Below, piece by piece: positions 35,901-44,098 of a DNA stretch of 64,000 nucleotides. The first letter of the stretch is position 1. Every line of letters begins with the position of its first letter. The DNA is from Streptomyces violaceoruber. GTDB taxonomy: Bacteria; Actinomycetota; Actinomycetes; Streptomycetales; Streptomycetaceae. Made by a program: the position numbers and the translations under genes. The stretch is from NCBI GenBank assembly GCA_000720805.1, contig JODI01000006.1, forward strand, positions 1 through 64,000, written 5' to 3'. A model generated the notes under the pieces. That model was given only the letters and a program-made list of their open reading frames with translations, ran no database searches and was not told where the DNA came from.

Positions 35901-36370
35901 ACGATGTACTCGCCGGCCCGGCCGCTCGGGAAATGGTCGTCGTTGAACAACCAGACGCGCATACCGGTGCGTTCGGCGGTGCGCAGCACGTGCCCGACGA
36001 TGTCGAACCATTCCTCGCTGAAGAACACGGGCCGCATCGCGTCGTTGTCGAAGGAGAAGAGGATCACCTCGTCCATGCCCTTGTCCCGCAGGTCGGCGAG
36101 CTGCCGGTCGACGAGTTCGGGGGTGACGGGGCCGTTCCAGTACCAGTAAACGGTGGGGCGGCTGTCCTTGGGCGGGTCGGTGAAGCGCCGGGTGGTGAAG
36201 GCGGCGGGGGCGGTGTCCGGTGCGAAGACCCCGGGCGCGGCGGAGGCTGTCGGTACGGCGAGGCCGAGGCCGGGCAGGCCCGCGGCGACCGCGGTGCCCA
36301 CGCCGGCCGCGGCGACGAACCCGCGTCTGGACAGGGGGCCTTCGGGAGCGGCGGGGGTGGTGTCGGACAT
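32942..36370 (-). CDS. Secreted GH106-like alpha-L-rhamnosidase
   Basis: A 1142-residue exported enzyme. Twin-arginine signal (LSRRGFVAAAGVGTAVA, cleavage near TASAAPG). The catalytic part opens with PTVYWYWNGPVTPELVDRQL and DEVILFSFDNDAM. A LamG/DUF1080-like beta-sandwich insert (about 215-380) interrupts it, and the barrel resumes at QGYSRSYVDLLDDEPVRLFL and VPGFWDDEPFF. Beta-sandwich domains follow (VPLTFAPYETRIVVVRR; WAPFVTDVTDLLEPGRNQ). This layout fits GH106 and related GH2-like rhamnosidases that cut rhamnose from pectic or glycosidic side chains. ATG 36370 follows AGGAG. It is 82 bases downstream of the GH127 gene on the same strand, so the two are probably co-transcribed. Confidence 0.75.
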   Translation of the reverse strand: MSDTTPAAPEGPLSRRGFVAAAGVGTAVAAGLPGLGLAVPTASAAPGVFAPDTAPAAFTTRRFTDPPKDSRPTVYWYWNGPVTPELVDRQLADLRDKGMDEVILFSFDNDAMRPVFFSEEWFDIVGHVLRTAERTGMRVWLFNDDHFPSGRAGEYIVKGGTVGSRTYQPRPDLRLKALWRSTTVVEGPVRADLRRSTGVGVEAGHLVADAAVLGGATVLRGGEDWRDLSVTASAKADHTAAGLVVRASADALDGYAVAFDQTGVVTVQRLARDADPVQLLRSTRTDGFNKTKYHTLAVTVRGGSLSVTLDGRDKGTVADEQYPSGGVGVRAVGDERGLWDSLTVTAADGTTLYSTTFDDAATAGDFPERASLGVRAVAAAARPAGSTDAADVVDLTAQLTADGIWRVPAGRWQIDLFGGVPLIDDTQGYSRSYVDLLDDEPVRLFLDIVPGEYHRRFRRYFGTVVPGFWDDEPFFASAEAHFKRLPWSPTLDAALRAVDVEPGVAYAAAYDDLGRTGRVARGRYWQAVSNRFARYFRAQARWCEERGVALITNPLYDEAAPTKRVPTTGDLHKVHQWAHVPGGDIITAEYVAGQQTMLPRNPVSVAHQMGRERALMEMFGNMGWQVTPGFVHATVGAQAARGVNLTVLHALWTDEAVVYFPPPFGPRAPWWWSMRPLAEWIGRVMEAGRGTSAAGTAILQPQRAAEQWTGTGRQGEVDSALADAAYALERAQVDFDLLHEGALTGDPDLLAHARVRSGRLSVGAARYDLVVLPLTPTLDTATVRALDAFVRAGGTVVAVGALPADEADGNDRSLSRALHDLFGDTVPGSRPLGRGEAVRVADAAALGAAAHEAGAAAAVLEPARETIRALRVTRGEDTAFLFNNESAAAVGTTAVLPAEGAPELWNPTTGETAPAPVHRTSKRGLRVPLTFAPYETRIVVVRRDAPVPPHLTDAGTFDVLSVERHGRVLRATVETGAPGSHRLTGTDGGRAYRGTVRVDDPLTPVPVTGDWTLTLERDGDTPVTGPLGSWTAYAPLFSGSGTYTKEFDVDRVHLDDGRRVLLDLGEVRDVACVTVNGTARDPLLWAPFVTDVTDLLEPGRNQLSVRVANTLSNERNKPLPSGLLGPVTLRFRRRVAAVLDRD

Positions 36371-36452
36371 GCGTGGACTCCTGCGGGGTTCGGCATGCGG
36401 GTGCGGCCGGTGACGGAAAGGGGGAGACAACGAGAGGGGACCGGAGAGCGGT

Positions 36453-39014
36453 TCAGCCGACGGCCTGAGCGGCCACTTCGTTCGCGGTGAGGACCCGGTT
36501 GTGCACCCGCAGTTCGCGCACGGCGCCCCGCAGATACGGATGCGTGCTGTTCTGGGAGCGACCGAGGTAGGAGCGCGTGGTGACGCCCAGCAGCAGCGGA
36601 CTGGCGACCATGGCCGGGTTGCGGCCCACCTCGACGCCGTCGACGTGGAGCACACCCGTGCCGCCGCCCAGGGTGAGCGCCACGTGTGTCCAACGGCCCA
36701 CGGGCAAAGGCGCGTTCGCGTCGACGAAGTCCTCCCGCTCCATTCCCGCGATCTTCAGCGCGGCGCGGGCGCGGCCGGCTCCGGTGGTGGCGGCCAGGAA
36801 GAGATAGGTGTCCTTGTGATAGCCGAAGTCGAAGACGCGGGCCGAGGCGGCGAGTGCGTCGACTCGGACCCGGACACTGATCGTCACCTCGTCCAGACCG
36901 CGCAGCAGCCCTGCGGGCAGGGCGACATGGCCGCCGCGCCCGTCCAGCGACACGGCCGGGCCCGTGCCGTCGTCCGCCCAGCCGGCACCGGCGGCCAGGG
37001 TCGCCGCGGCGAAGGCACCGGTGGTGTCGGTGGCGGCGGTCCCGGTGCCCTCGATCAACGGGTAGTGTGCGACGTCCCGTTCACGGCTTCGGCGCGGGGT
37101 CACCGCCCAGTAGACGTTGTAGCGCTGGTGGTGCACCTCGTGGAAGGGACGCAGTCGCACGGGGCTGCCGTCCGCGAGGGCGGTGAACCGCGTGGCGGTG
37201 CCGGGGACGGGGCGCAGCGACGAGGGGCGGATCGTCGGCAGGGTGGCGAGGGTGGTGTCGCCGTACTGGCCGGCCAGCACCAGGGGGCCGTACGACAGCG
37301 ATGTCACCTGCGGGTTGTCGGGCGCCGGGGACCACACGGGGGTGCGCGGGAGGACCAGGTCGACGGTGTCACCGGTGCGCCAGGACCGTTCCACGGTGGC
37401 GTAGGTTCCCGGGCGGACCCGGGTGGTGACGGGGCGGCCGTTGACCTTAAGTACGGCGCGGTGGCGGGTGTCGGCCACCCAGGCCGGGATCCGGATCCGC
37501 AGCGCGAAGCGTCCCCGGCCGGCGGTGACCGTGAGCCGGGTGCTCCCCTCCGTCGGGTAACGCGTCTCCTGATGTACCGTCACTCCCTGTGCCCGCCAGC
37601 GCACTTCGGAGGGTATGAACAGGTTCACGTACAGGGCGGGCGGTTGCCTGTCGCCGGAACGGAAGTAGACCGAGTCGGCGAACTTGGTGTGGGTCTCCAG
37701 ACCGGTGCCGTGGTCGCAGGAGAAGTTGTCGTAGTCGCCGCTGTAGCTGCCCGGGGCCGAGCCGAGTCCGCCCTTGGGTTCGCGCCGGGAGCCGGCCCAC
37801 AGGCCGGTGTAGTAGGTGACGAAGCCGTGCGCGGAGTCCGGGTCCTGCTCCCCCAGCATCTGGTTGTAGAGGGTCCACTCGTAGTGGTCCATGAACTCCG
37901 CGCGGTCCGGGCGGTGCAGGAAGAGGTGGCGCCCCAGCTTCAGCATGTTGTAGCTGTTGCAGTTCTCGCAGGTGACCTCGGAGAGGCGGCTGACGACCTC
38001 GTCGGGCGGCCCGAAGAGTTCCTGGTTGGAGTTCCCGCCGATGGCGTAGGAGTGACGGCGTACGACGGTGGTCCAGAAGGTGTCCGCGATGTCCAGGTAG
38101 CGGGACTCCCCGGTGGCCTCGAACGACGGGACGGTTCCGACGATCTTGGCGATCTCGGTGTTGGCGTGCCGTCCGGCGAGTTCGTCACGGCCGGCGGCGA
38201 GCGGCGCGTACAGCTCCTCGTGGTCGAAGCGGCGGGCGGTGCGCAGGTGCGCCGGGTCGCCGGTCTCCTGGTGGAGCCTGGTCAGCACGTCGTTCATGCC
38301 GCCGAACTCCACCTTGAGCAGGTTCTGCATCCGCTCGTAGGGCAGCGGCGCGGTGCGGGCGTCCACCCACGCGGCCATCCCCCGCAGCACCGTCAGCGCT
38401 TCGCGGTTGCCGCTCAGACGGTACTGGTCGAGCAGCCCGGCCATGATCTTGTGCAGCGTGTAGTACGGCGCCCAGGGCTTGCCGCCCGCCTCCAACTGGT
38501 CGAAGACCGTCTCCGGGAAGGCTGACAGGTAGCCGGGGGTGAAGCCGGCGGCCGGAGCCGCCCGTTGGCACTCGGCGAGCGCCGAGACCAGCGCGCGGCC
38601 CTTGTCGGCGTAGGCGAAGTCGCCGGTGTTGGCGTGCGCCTGGGCCAGGGCGCTGAGCAGGTGGCCGGTGGTGTGGCCGCGTAACTGGACGTCAGGGGCC
38701 TCCCATCCGCCGCAGGGCTCCGCCGAGGACCGCAGGCCGGCGGTGAGCCGGAAGGTGTGCAGGAGCCGATCGATGTCCACGAAGAGCAGATAGGCGCAGG
38801 TGCGGCGCATGTTGGCGAGGAACGGGCCCTCCAGGAGCCGGACCTCGGACAGGTCGAAGGCCGCGAGGGCGGGGGCCCCGCCGGCGGCCGGGCCGGCGGC
38901 GTGGGCGGTCGCGGCGGGTCCGGCCGCGGTGACGGCCGCCGCGGTGGTGGCGGTCGTGGCGGTGACCAGGATCTGACGGCGTGACGGACCGGCTGTGTCG
39001 CGTGGTGCGGGCAA
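36453..39014 (-). CDS. Secreted GH127 (DUF1680) beta-L-arabinofuranosidase-like enzyme with LamG
   Basis: An 853-residue exported enzyme. Twin-arginine signal (PSRRQILVTATTATTAA, AHAA site). The (alpha/alpha)6 barrel (about 50-430) carries GGNSNQELFGPPDE, the Cys-Glu site VTCENCNSYNMLKLGRHLF and CDHGTGLETHTKFAD, the cysteine-based catalytic region of the family. Beta domains follow, then a LamG/concanavalin module (about 650-853; HVALPAGLLRGLDEVTISVR) that probably binds glycan. Members remove beta-L-arabinofuranose from plant glycoproteins. The start is TTG 39014 with AAGGGAG nine bases upstream. Leu111 is a TTA codon (38682-38684), so the gene should be bldA-dependent, and the GH106 gene behind it may follow. 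Confidence 0.82.
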   Translation of the reverse strand: MPAPRDTAGPSRRQILVTATTATTAAAVTAAGPAATAHAAGPAAGGAPALAAFDLSEVRLLEGPFLANMRRTCAYLLFVDIDRLLHTFRLTAGLRSSAEPCGGWEAPDVQLRGHTTGHLLSALAQAHANTGDFAYADKGRALVSALAECQRAAPAAGFTPGYLSAFPETVFDQLEAGGKPWAPYYTLHKIMAGLLDQYRLSGNREALTVLRGMAAWVDARTAPLPYERMQNLLKVEFGGMNDVLTRLHQETGDPAHLRTARRFDHEELYAPLAAGRDELAGRHANTEIAKIVGTVPSFEATGESRYLDIADTFWTTVVRRHSYAIGGNSNQELFGPPDEVVSRLSEVTCENCNSYNMLKLGRHLFLHRPDRAEFMDHYEWTLYNQMLGEQDPDSAHGFVTYYTGLWAGSRREPKGGLGSAPGSYSGDYDNFSCDHGTGLETHTKFADSVYFRSGDRQPPALYVNLFIPSEVRWRAQGVTVHQETRYPTEGSTRLTVTAGRGRFALRIRIPAWVADTRHRAVLKVNGRPVTTRVRPGTYATVERSWRTGDTVDLVLPRTPVWSPAPDNPQVTSLSYGPLVLAGQYGDTTLATLPTIRPSSLRPVPGTATRFTALADGSPVRLRPFHEVHHQRYNVYWAVTPRRSRERDVAHYPLIEGTGTAATDTTGAFAAATLAAGAGWADDGTGPAVSLDGRGGHVALPAGLLRGLDEVTISVRVRVDALAASARVFDFGYHKDTYLFLAATTGAGRARAALKIAGMEREDFVDANAPLPVGRWTHVALTLGGGTGVLHVDGVEVGRNPAMVASPLLLGVTTRSYLGRSQNSTHPYLRGAVRELRVHNRVLTANEVAAQAVG

Positions 39015-39050
39015 CGTACGGGACTCCCTTCGGCGGGGCGGCCCCCGAGG

Positions 39051-39063
39051 TTGAATCGTTTTA
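39051..39063. promoter_or_regulatory. LacI-like half-matched site near GH127 start
   Basis: TTGAATCGTTTTA, 37 bases upstream of the GH127 TTG start, resembles the LacI-family consensus with two mismatches. It pairs with the better site at 39161-39175, 110 bases further upstream. Confidence 0.3.
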
Positions 39064-39160
39064 TTGCGCAGCCGCAGACGCTAAGCTCGCCCCTGACAAG
39101 CGTCAAGACTTTTCACGGGAGTTGACCGAAGGGCGAGCGAGGAAAGGACGCAGCCGGACG

Positions 39161-39175
39161 ATTGAAACGTTCAAT
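39161..39175. promoter_or_regulatory. LacI-type inverted repeat ATTGAAACGTTCAAT
   Basis: Six-base arms ATTGAA and TTCAAT around ACG, about 150 bases upstream of the GH127 start and 58 bases before the end of the ROK gene. It contains GAAACGTTC, as does the xylanase upstream region. The likely binder is a LacI-family sugar repressor; none is encoded in the window. Confidence 0.5.
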
Positions 39176-39232
39176 TCAGACGGGTCCGTCAGGGCCGGCG
39201 AAGCGCCAGTCGCCGACGGCAGGGCGCCGGTG

Positions 39233-40516
39233 TCACCCCGACACGTCCGTCAGCATCCGCCACCCCGGCGCGTAGTTGCCGTGCAGCACAAGTGAAGCCG
39301 CCCCGACGGCCCCGACCGTGTCACCGATGACGCTCTGTTCGACGGCGACCGCCCGGATCGTGCGGGCGACGGACGTGCGGTTGACGGCGGCGTCGATCTC
39401 CTCGCGCATGATCGGTTCGATTCCGTGCAACGCCTCGCCGCCCAGGACGACCCGGCTGACGTCGAGCAGGCTGGCGGCTCCCCTTGCCGCCTCTCCGATC
39501 CGGCGCGCGGCACGCCGTATGACGTCACATGCGGCGGGGTCGCCCGTGCGGGTGGCGCGGCGCAGGGCCTTCCAGTCGTGGTGCACCGAGTCGGGCGCAC
39601 CGGTCAGGCCGATGCGGTCGGCGGCGGCCCGGCCGTGCAGACGCAGCAGGTCGTCGATGAGGGCGGGCGGGCTGCAGTACGGGCCGAGGCAGTCGGTGGC
39701 ACCGCAGTGGCAGACGCGGTCGCCGGGCTCCACGGCCATGTGACCGAACTCGCCGGCGTTGCCCGAGTCGCCGTGCAGGACGGTGTTGTTGAGGACGATG
39801 CCGGCACCGATGCCCGTACCGACGTAGATGAAGAGGAAACTGCCCGCGCGGTCCGCGCCGCCGATCCAGCGCTCGCCGATGGCGGCGGCGGTGGCGTCGT
39901 TGTCGAGGGCGACGGGCAGGCCGGTGGCCTCGGCGAACATGCCGGCCAGGGGAACCCGCCCCCAGCCGGGGAAGTTCGGCGGGGACACCACGGCGCCGGA
40001 GGTGCCGTCGAGCGGGCCGGGTGCGGCGATGCCCAGGCCGAGCAGGCGGGAGCGGTCCACGCCGCTGCGGTCGACGAGCCGCCCGGCGGCGCGCGCGACC
40101 CGGTCCACGACATCATCGGGGTCGCCGGGATCGGTGAGCCGCAGTCGGCGGCTTCCGACGACGTCTCCCGCCAGGTCGACCACCACGATCACCGCGGCCT
40201 CGGGATCCAGGTGGACCCCGACCGCGAAGGCCCCGTCGGCCCGCATCGACAACAGGGTGCGGCGCTTGCCGCCACTGGACGGGGCCTGGCCGGACTCCGC
40301 CACCAGGCCGGCGTCCAGCAGCTTGCGCACGACGTTGGAGACGGTCTGGTTGGTCAGGCCGGTGAGTGCCGCCAGCTCGACCCGGCTCACCTGCCCCGTG
40401 GTACGGATGGCGTCCAGGACGACGGCCTGGTTGTAGCCGCCGACCCGCGGCAGGTTCGTCCCGCTGAGCATCGTCACCTGTCGGTCACCTGAACCCCTCA
40501 CATCAGCCTCGTTCAC
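39233..40516 (-). CDS. ROK-family transcriptional regulator
   Basis: A 427-residue repressor. An N-terminal winged helix (VSRVELAALTGLTNQTVSNVVRKLLDAGLV) is fused to a sugar-kinase-like ROK domain. The ATP-site remnant is GTGIGAGIVLNN, and the sugar loop GNAGEFGHMAVEPGD is present. The zinc site is CHCGATDCLGPYCS, slightly altered from CxCGxxGCxE because Glu is replaced by Pro-Tyr. It should bind a free sugar or sugar phosphate and control the divergent ABC transporter operon and perhaps the GH127/GH106 pair. GTG 40516 is used; ATG at residue 16 (40471) is also possible. Confidence 0.88.
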   Translation of the reverse strand: MNEADVRGSGDRQVTMLSGTNLPRVGGYNQAVVLDAIRTTGQVSRVELAALTGLTNQTVSNVVRKLLDAGLVAESGQAPSSGGKRRTLLSMRADGAFAVGVHLDPEAAVIVVVDLAGDVVGSRRLRLTDPGDPDDVVDRVARAAGRLVDRSGVDRSRLLGLGIAAPGPLDGTSGAVVSPPNFPGWGRVPLAGMFAEATGLPVALDNDATAAAIGERWIGGADRAGSFLFIYVGTGIGAGIVLNNTVLHGDSGNAGEFGHMAVEPGDRVCHCGATDCLGPYCSPPALIDDLLRLHGRAAADRIGLTGAPDSVHHDWKALRRATRTGDPAACDVIRRAARRIGEAARGAASLLDVSRVVLGGEALHGIEPIMREEIDAAVNRTSVARTIRAVAVEQSVIGDTVGAVGAASLVLHGNYAPGWRMLTDVSG

Positions 40517-40854
40517 CCCGCGACGCCCCGCCCCGCACCCGTCGGCATGCGCGCCCGTACGGTCCGCCGCGACCGCCTTACGGCACAGACTCCAGACACC
40601 TGACAGGCCCTCCCGCCGTCCTCGACGGCGTACCGGGTCCCCCGGCGAGCACCCCAGCGGGCGCTCCGGGGCGGAAGTTTACACGTCGGAAGCATTGACT
40701 TCATCCATCAATTGGATTTAGCTGACGCCACTAAGTCGGGCCATCAGGCCAGGCAGCGCAAGGTGGCGCCGCGCATGGGGCGTCGTGCGACCTGGTCTAG
40801 CCGCCCGGAAAATTCGCGGCTCTCCCTCAGGTTTCACGTTCCGGAGGAACCACT
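40517..40854. other. Divergent control region of the sugar locus
   Basis: 338 bases between the ROK gene and the ABC transporter operon. It contains the candidate promoter/operator at 40695-40723 and the strong ribosome site CCGGAGG before GTG 40855. The remaining bases show no gene. Confidence 0.5.
40695..40723 (+). promoter_or_regulatory. Candidate sugar-operon promoter with ROK operator
   Basis: TTGACT (40695-40700) and TTAGCT (40718-40723), 17 bases apart, form a plausible -35/-10 pair about 130 bases before the binding-protein gene. An inverted repeat ATCCA-TCAAT-TGGAT (40703-40717) fills the spacer exactly. AT-rich palindromes of this kind are usual ROK (Mlc/NagC-like) sites, so the divergent ROK protein is the likely binder. 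Confidence 0.5.
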
Positions 40855-42234
40855 GTGCGCGTCAGACTCGTCACCGCCGCGGCCCTCACCGCCGCCACCG
40901 CCCTGGCCGTCTCCGGCTGCGGCTCGGGCTCCTCGGGTAGCTCGGCCAAGTCGATCAAGGTGGTCTACTGGCAGAACCTGGACAGCACCAACAAGCTCCA
41001 GGCCAACTTCCTCGCCACCATGGTGAAGCAGTTCACCAAGGCCAACCCGGGCACCAAGGTGAGCCTCGTTCCGGTGACCGCCTCCGAGAACGACTACTAC
41101 ACGAAGATCCAGCTGATGATGCGCTCCCCCGCGACGGCACCCGACCTGATCTACGAGGACACGGCGCTGATCAACTCCGACATCGCGGGCGGCTACCTCA
41201 AGCCCCTGGACACCTACACCGCGAAGTGGGCCGACTGGTCGCAGTACGCCAAGGCCGCCAAGGGCGCCGTCACCGGCGCCGCCGACGGCAAGGTGTACGC
41301 CGTACCGGACGACACCGACACCCGCGGGATCTGGTACAACAAGCAGCTCCTGCAGAAGGCCGGGATCCCGGTGCCCTGGCAGCCGAAGACCTGGGCCGAC
41401 GTGATCGCAGCCGCCAGGAAGGTCAAGGCGAAGCTGCCCGGTGTCACCCCGCTGAACCTCTACACCGGGCAGGCGGGCGGCGAGGCGTCCTCCATGCAGG
41501 GCTTCGAGATGCTCCTGTACGGCACCCCGGCCGGCGACAAGTCCCTCTACGACGCCTCCCAGAAGAAGTGGGTCGTGGGCAGCCAGGGCTTCAAGGACGC
41601 GCTGGACTTCGTGCACACCCTCTACAGCCAGGGGCTCGGTCCGTCCAAGGAGCAGGCGCTCGGCGCCAACTTCGGGACCGCCGTGGGCACCGAACTCATC
41701 CCCGAGGGCAAGCTGGCCATCGACATCGACGGCTCCTGGATGCCGAACAACTGGAGTTCCGCGGCGGCCAAACCGTGGAAGGAGTGGCAGTCGGTGATGG
41801 GCACCGCGGCCATGCCGACGCAGAACGGTCAGGCGCCCGGCCGTACCAGCATGTCCGGCGGGTGGGCCTGGTCGATCCCCGCGAAGGCCAAGAACCCCGA
41901 TCTCGCCTGGAAGTTCCTGTCGACCACGCTCCAGACGAAGACCAACGCCGCTCAGTGGAACGCCACCAACGCCAACATCGCGGTGCGCACGGACGTCGCT
42001 TCGGACAAGACGTACCTCGACTCGGTGCCGACCAACAAGTTCTTCACCGAGCTGGTCGCCGACACGCACTACCGTCCCGGTCTGCCCACCTACAACCAGG
42101 TGTCGACCGCGATCCAGAAGGCCATGGAGTCCGTGACCACCGGTCAGGCCTCGGTCGACGAGGCCGCAGCCACCTTCGATAACGATGTCAAGGCGGCCGT
42201 GGGCGACGACAAGACCGTCGAGAGCGCTTCGTGA
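40855..42234 (+). CDS. Sugar ABC transporter substrate-binding lipoprotein
   Basis: A 459-residue CUT1-family binding protein. Signal peptide with lipobox AVSGC (Cys near 22) and a Gly/Ser linker. Type I sugar-binding fold: IKVVYWQNLDSTNKLQANFL, PDLIYEDTALINSDIAGGYL, GKVYAVPDDTDTRGIWYNKQ, ALDFVHTLYSQGLGPSK, and GKLAIDIDGSWMP with the sugar-stacking Trp. It captures an oligosaccharide or monosaccharide outside the cell and feeds the two permeases that follow. GTG 40855 after GGAGG. The operon has no ATPase gene, so it probably uses the shared MsiK-type ATPase. The stop overlaps the first permease start (GTGA). Confidence 0.93.
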   Translation: MRVRLVTAAALTAATALAVSGCGSGSSGSSAKSIKVVYWQNLDSTNKLQANFLATMVKQFTKANPGTKVSLVPVTASENDYYTKIQLMMRSPATAPDLIYEDTALINSDIAGGYLKPLDTYTAKWADWSQYAKAAKGAVTGAADGKVYAVPDDTDTRGIWYNKQLLQKAGIPVPWQPKTWADVIAAARKVKAKLPGVTPLNLYTGQAGGEASSMQGFEMLLYGTPAGDKSLYDASQKKWVVGSQGFKDALDFVHTLYSQGLGPSKEQALGANFGTAVGTELIPEGKLAIDIDGSWMPNNWSSAAAKPWKEWQSVMGTAAMPTQNGQAPGRTSMSGGWAWSIPAKAKNPDLAWKFLSTTLQTKTNAAQWNATNANIAVRTDVASDKTYLDSVPTNKFFTELVADTHYRPGLPTYNQVSTAIQKAMESVTTGQASVDEAAATFDNDVKAAVGDDKTVESAS

Positions 42235-43166
42235 CCGCGCTCGCCCCCTCGCCCCGCGGGACCGGAGGTCACGACCGCCGGTCCCGCGGGGCGGCGCCCC
42301 TGCCCGCCGTCCGCACGCTGCTGCGCGGCCTGCCGACGTTGCCCGCCGTGGTCCTGCTGGCCGTCTTCCTGGCCGGACCGATCGCGTACTGCGTGTACTA
42401 CGCGTTCACGAACATGCAGCTCACCGGGGCCTCCGGGACCAGCTTCGTCGGCTGGGACAACTTCACCAGGGCGCTGAAGGACTCCGACTTCATCAACTCG
42501 GTGAAGCTGACACTGGTCTTCGTGGTGGGCTCGGCCGTGATCGGCCAGAACACGCTCGGGCTCGCCCTCGCCGTCCTGATGCAGAAGGCCACCAAACCGG
42601 TGCGGGCACTCATCAGCGGCGTGGTCATCGCCGCCTGGGTGCTGCCCGAGGTGGTCGCCGGCTATCTGATGTACGCCTTCTTCTACAACCAGGGCTCGCT
42701 CAACTCGCTCCTGGACGCCGTGCACCTGCCGCAGCAGAACTGGCTGTACACGATGCCGATCCTGGCGGTGTGCCTGGCCAACGTCTGGCGTGGCACCGCG
42801 TTCTCGATGATGGTCTTCACCGCCGCCGTCAACGACGTGCCGCAGGAGCTGGAAGAGGCCGCCGAGATGGACGGTGCGAATGCCTGGCAGCGGCTGTGGC
42901 GGGTCGTCCTGCCGGTCATCAGACCGTCGATCCTGACGAACCTGATGCTGATCACGCTGCAGACGCTCTCCGTCTTCGGCCTGATCTACACCATGACCCG
43001 CGGCGGGCCGGGCAACAAGAGCGAGACGCTGCCGATCTTCATGTACCAGCAGGCCTTCCAGAACAGCCTGATCGGCTACGGCACCGCCATCGCGCTGGTG
43101 CTGCTGGTGGTCGGCGCCCTGTTCTCCGTCGTGTACATCCGGCTGCTCAAACTGGAGGAGGACTGA
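42231..43166 (+). CDS. Sugar ABC transporter permease 1 (MalF type)
   Basis: A 311-residue membrane subunit with six core helices. The EAA loop that contacts the ATPase is visible as ELEEAAEMDGANAWQRLWRVVLPVIRP. Opening helix VVLLAVFLAGPIAYCVYYAF. Starts at GTG 42231, four bases inside the binding-protein gene, and ends with a TGATG overlap to the second permease. Confidence 0.93.
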   Translation: MTALAPSPRGTGGHDRRSRGAAPLPAVRTLLRGLPTLPAVVLLAVFLAGPIAYCVYYAFTNMQLTGASGTSFVGWDNFTRALKDSDFINSVKLTLVFVVGSAVIGQNTLGLALAVLMQKATKPVRALISGVVIAAWVLPEVVAGYLMYAFFYNQGSLNSLLDAVHLPQQNWLYTMPILAVCLANVWRGTAFSMMVFTAAVNDVPQELEEAAEMDGANAWQRLWRVVLPVIRPSILTNLMLITLQTLSVFGLIYTMTRGGPGNKSETLPIFMYQQAFQNSLIGYGTAIALVLLVVGALFSVVYIRLLKLEED

Positions 43167-44059
43167 TGGCCGCCGTCGCCACGCCGCCCACCACGCCCGC
43201 CCGGCGGACGGCCGTCACCGCGCCCGGCCCCGCTCGCCGCCGCCCACGACTGGGCCGCTTCGCGGTCAACGCCGTCCTGCTGGCGGTGTCGGTGCTGTAC
43301 GTGCTGCCGCTGCTGTGGATGCTTGTGGCCTCGGTGAGCGACACCAACAGCTTCCGGCTGAAGCTGCCCTCGTCGCTGACGCTCGACAACTTCGACGCGG
43401 TCCTCAATGTCGACACCACCTACCGACCGATGCTCAACAGCCTGCTGCTGTGCGGCTTCGGGACGTCGGTGACCGTGGTGGTCTCGGTGCTCGCCGCCTA
43501 TCCCCTCTCGCGCTACCGCTCACGGGTGCGGCGGCCGTTCCTCTACGCCATCCTGTTCTCCACCGGCCTGCCCATCACCGCGGTGATGATCCCGGTCTAC
43601 AGCATGTTCGTGCAGGTGAACCTGATCGACTCGATGCCCGGCACCACGCTGTTCCTGGCCGCCTCCGCGCTGCCCTTCGGGATCTGGCTGATGAAGAACT
43701 TCATGGACGGCGTGCCGATCGTCCTGGAGGAGGCCGCCCGGATCGACGGCGCGAACACCATGCAGGTGCTGTGGCGGGTGGTGCTGCCGCTGATGCGCCC
43801 CGGCGTCGTCGTGGTCACCATCTTCACGTTCATCGGCATGTGGGGGAACTTCTTCGTTCCCTTCATCCTGCTGCTGTCCCCCGAGAAACTTCCCGCGTCC
43901 GTCAGCGTGTTCACCTTCCTCAGCGCCCACGACCAGACGCAGTACGGGCAGTTGTCGGCGTTCTCGCTGCTGTACTCGCTCCCCGTCGTCCTGCTCTATC
44001 TGCTGCTGGCCCGCAAACTCGGCGGCGGCTTCGCTCTCGGCGGCGCGCTCAAGGGCTGA
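43166..44059 (+). CDS. Sugar ABC transporter permease 2 (MalG type)
   Basis: A 297-residue membrane subunit with six helices. EAA loop VLEEAARIDGANTMQVLWRVVLPLMRP. The conserved SVSDTNSFRLKLPSSLTLDNFD stretch between helix 1 and 2 is typical of MalG-like proteins. It completes the importer. It overlaps the first permease by one base and is 39 bases before the alpha-mannosidase, which points to mannosidic glycan fragments as cargo. Confidence 0.93.
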   Translation: MAAVATPPTTPARRTAVTAPGPARRRPRLGRFAVNAVLLAVSVLYVLPLLWMLVASVSDTNSFRLKLPSSLTLDNFDAVLNVDTTYRPMLNSLLLCGFGTSVTVVVSVLAAYPLSRYRSRVRRPFLYAILFSTGLPITAVMIPVYSMFVQVNLIDSMPGTTLFLAASALPFGIWLMKNFMDGVPIVLEEAARIDGANTMQVLWRVVLPLMRPGVVVVTIFTFIGMWGNFFVPFILLLSPEKLPASVSVFTFLSAHDQTQYGQLSAFSLLYSLPVVLLYLLLARKLGGGFALGGALKG

Positions 44060-44098
44060 CGCGTCCCGAACTCCCCACCCCCACGGAGAAGACACTTC

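Noticed and set aside
32621..36490. 1289-codon plus-strand frame
   Set aside because: Antisense to the GH106-like gene, low-complexity Val/Gly/Arg content, no domain.
37440..37460. CTTAAG near 37447 as another TTA codon in GH127
   Set aside because: In frame it reads CTT AAG (Leu-Lys), not TTA. Other TTAC strings in minus-strand genes are Tyr codons out of phase.
36501..38525. 674-codon plus-strand frame
   Set aside because: Antisense to the GH127 gene; no domain or ribosome site.
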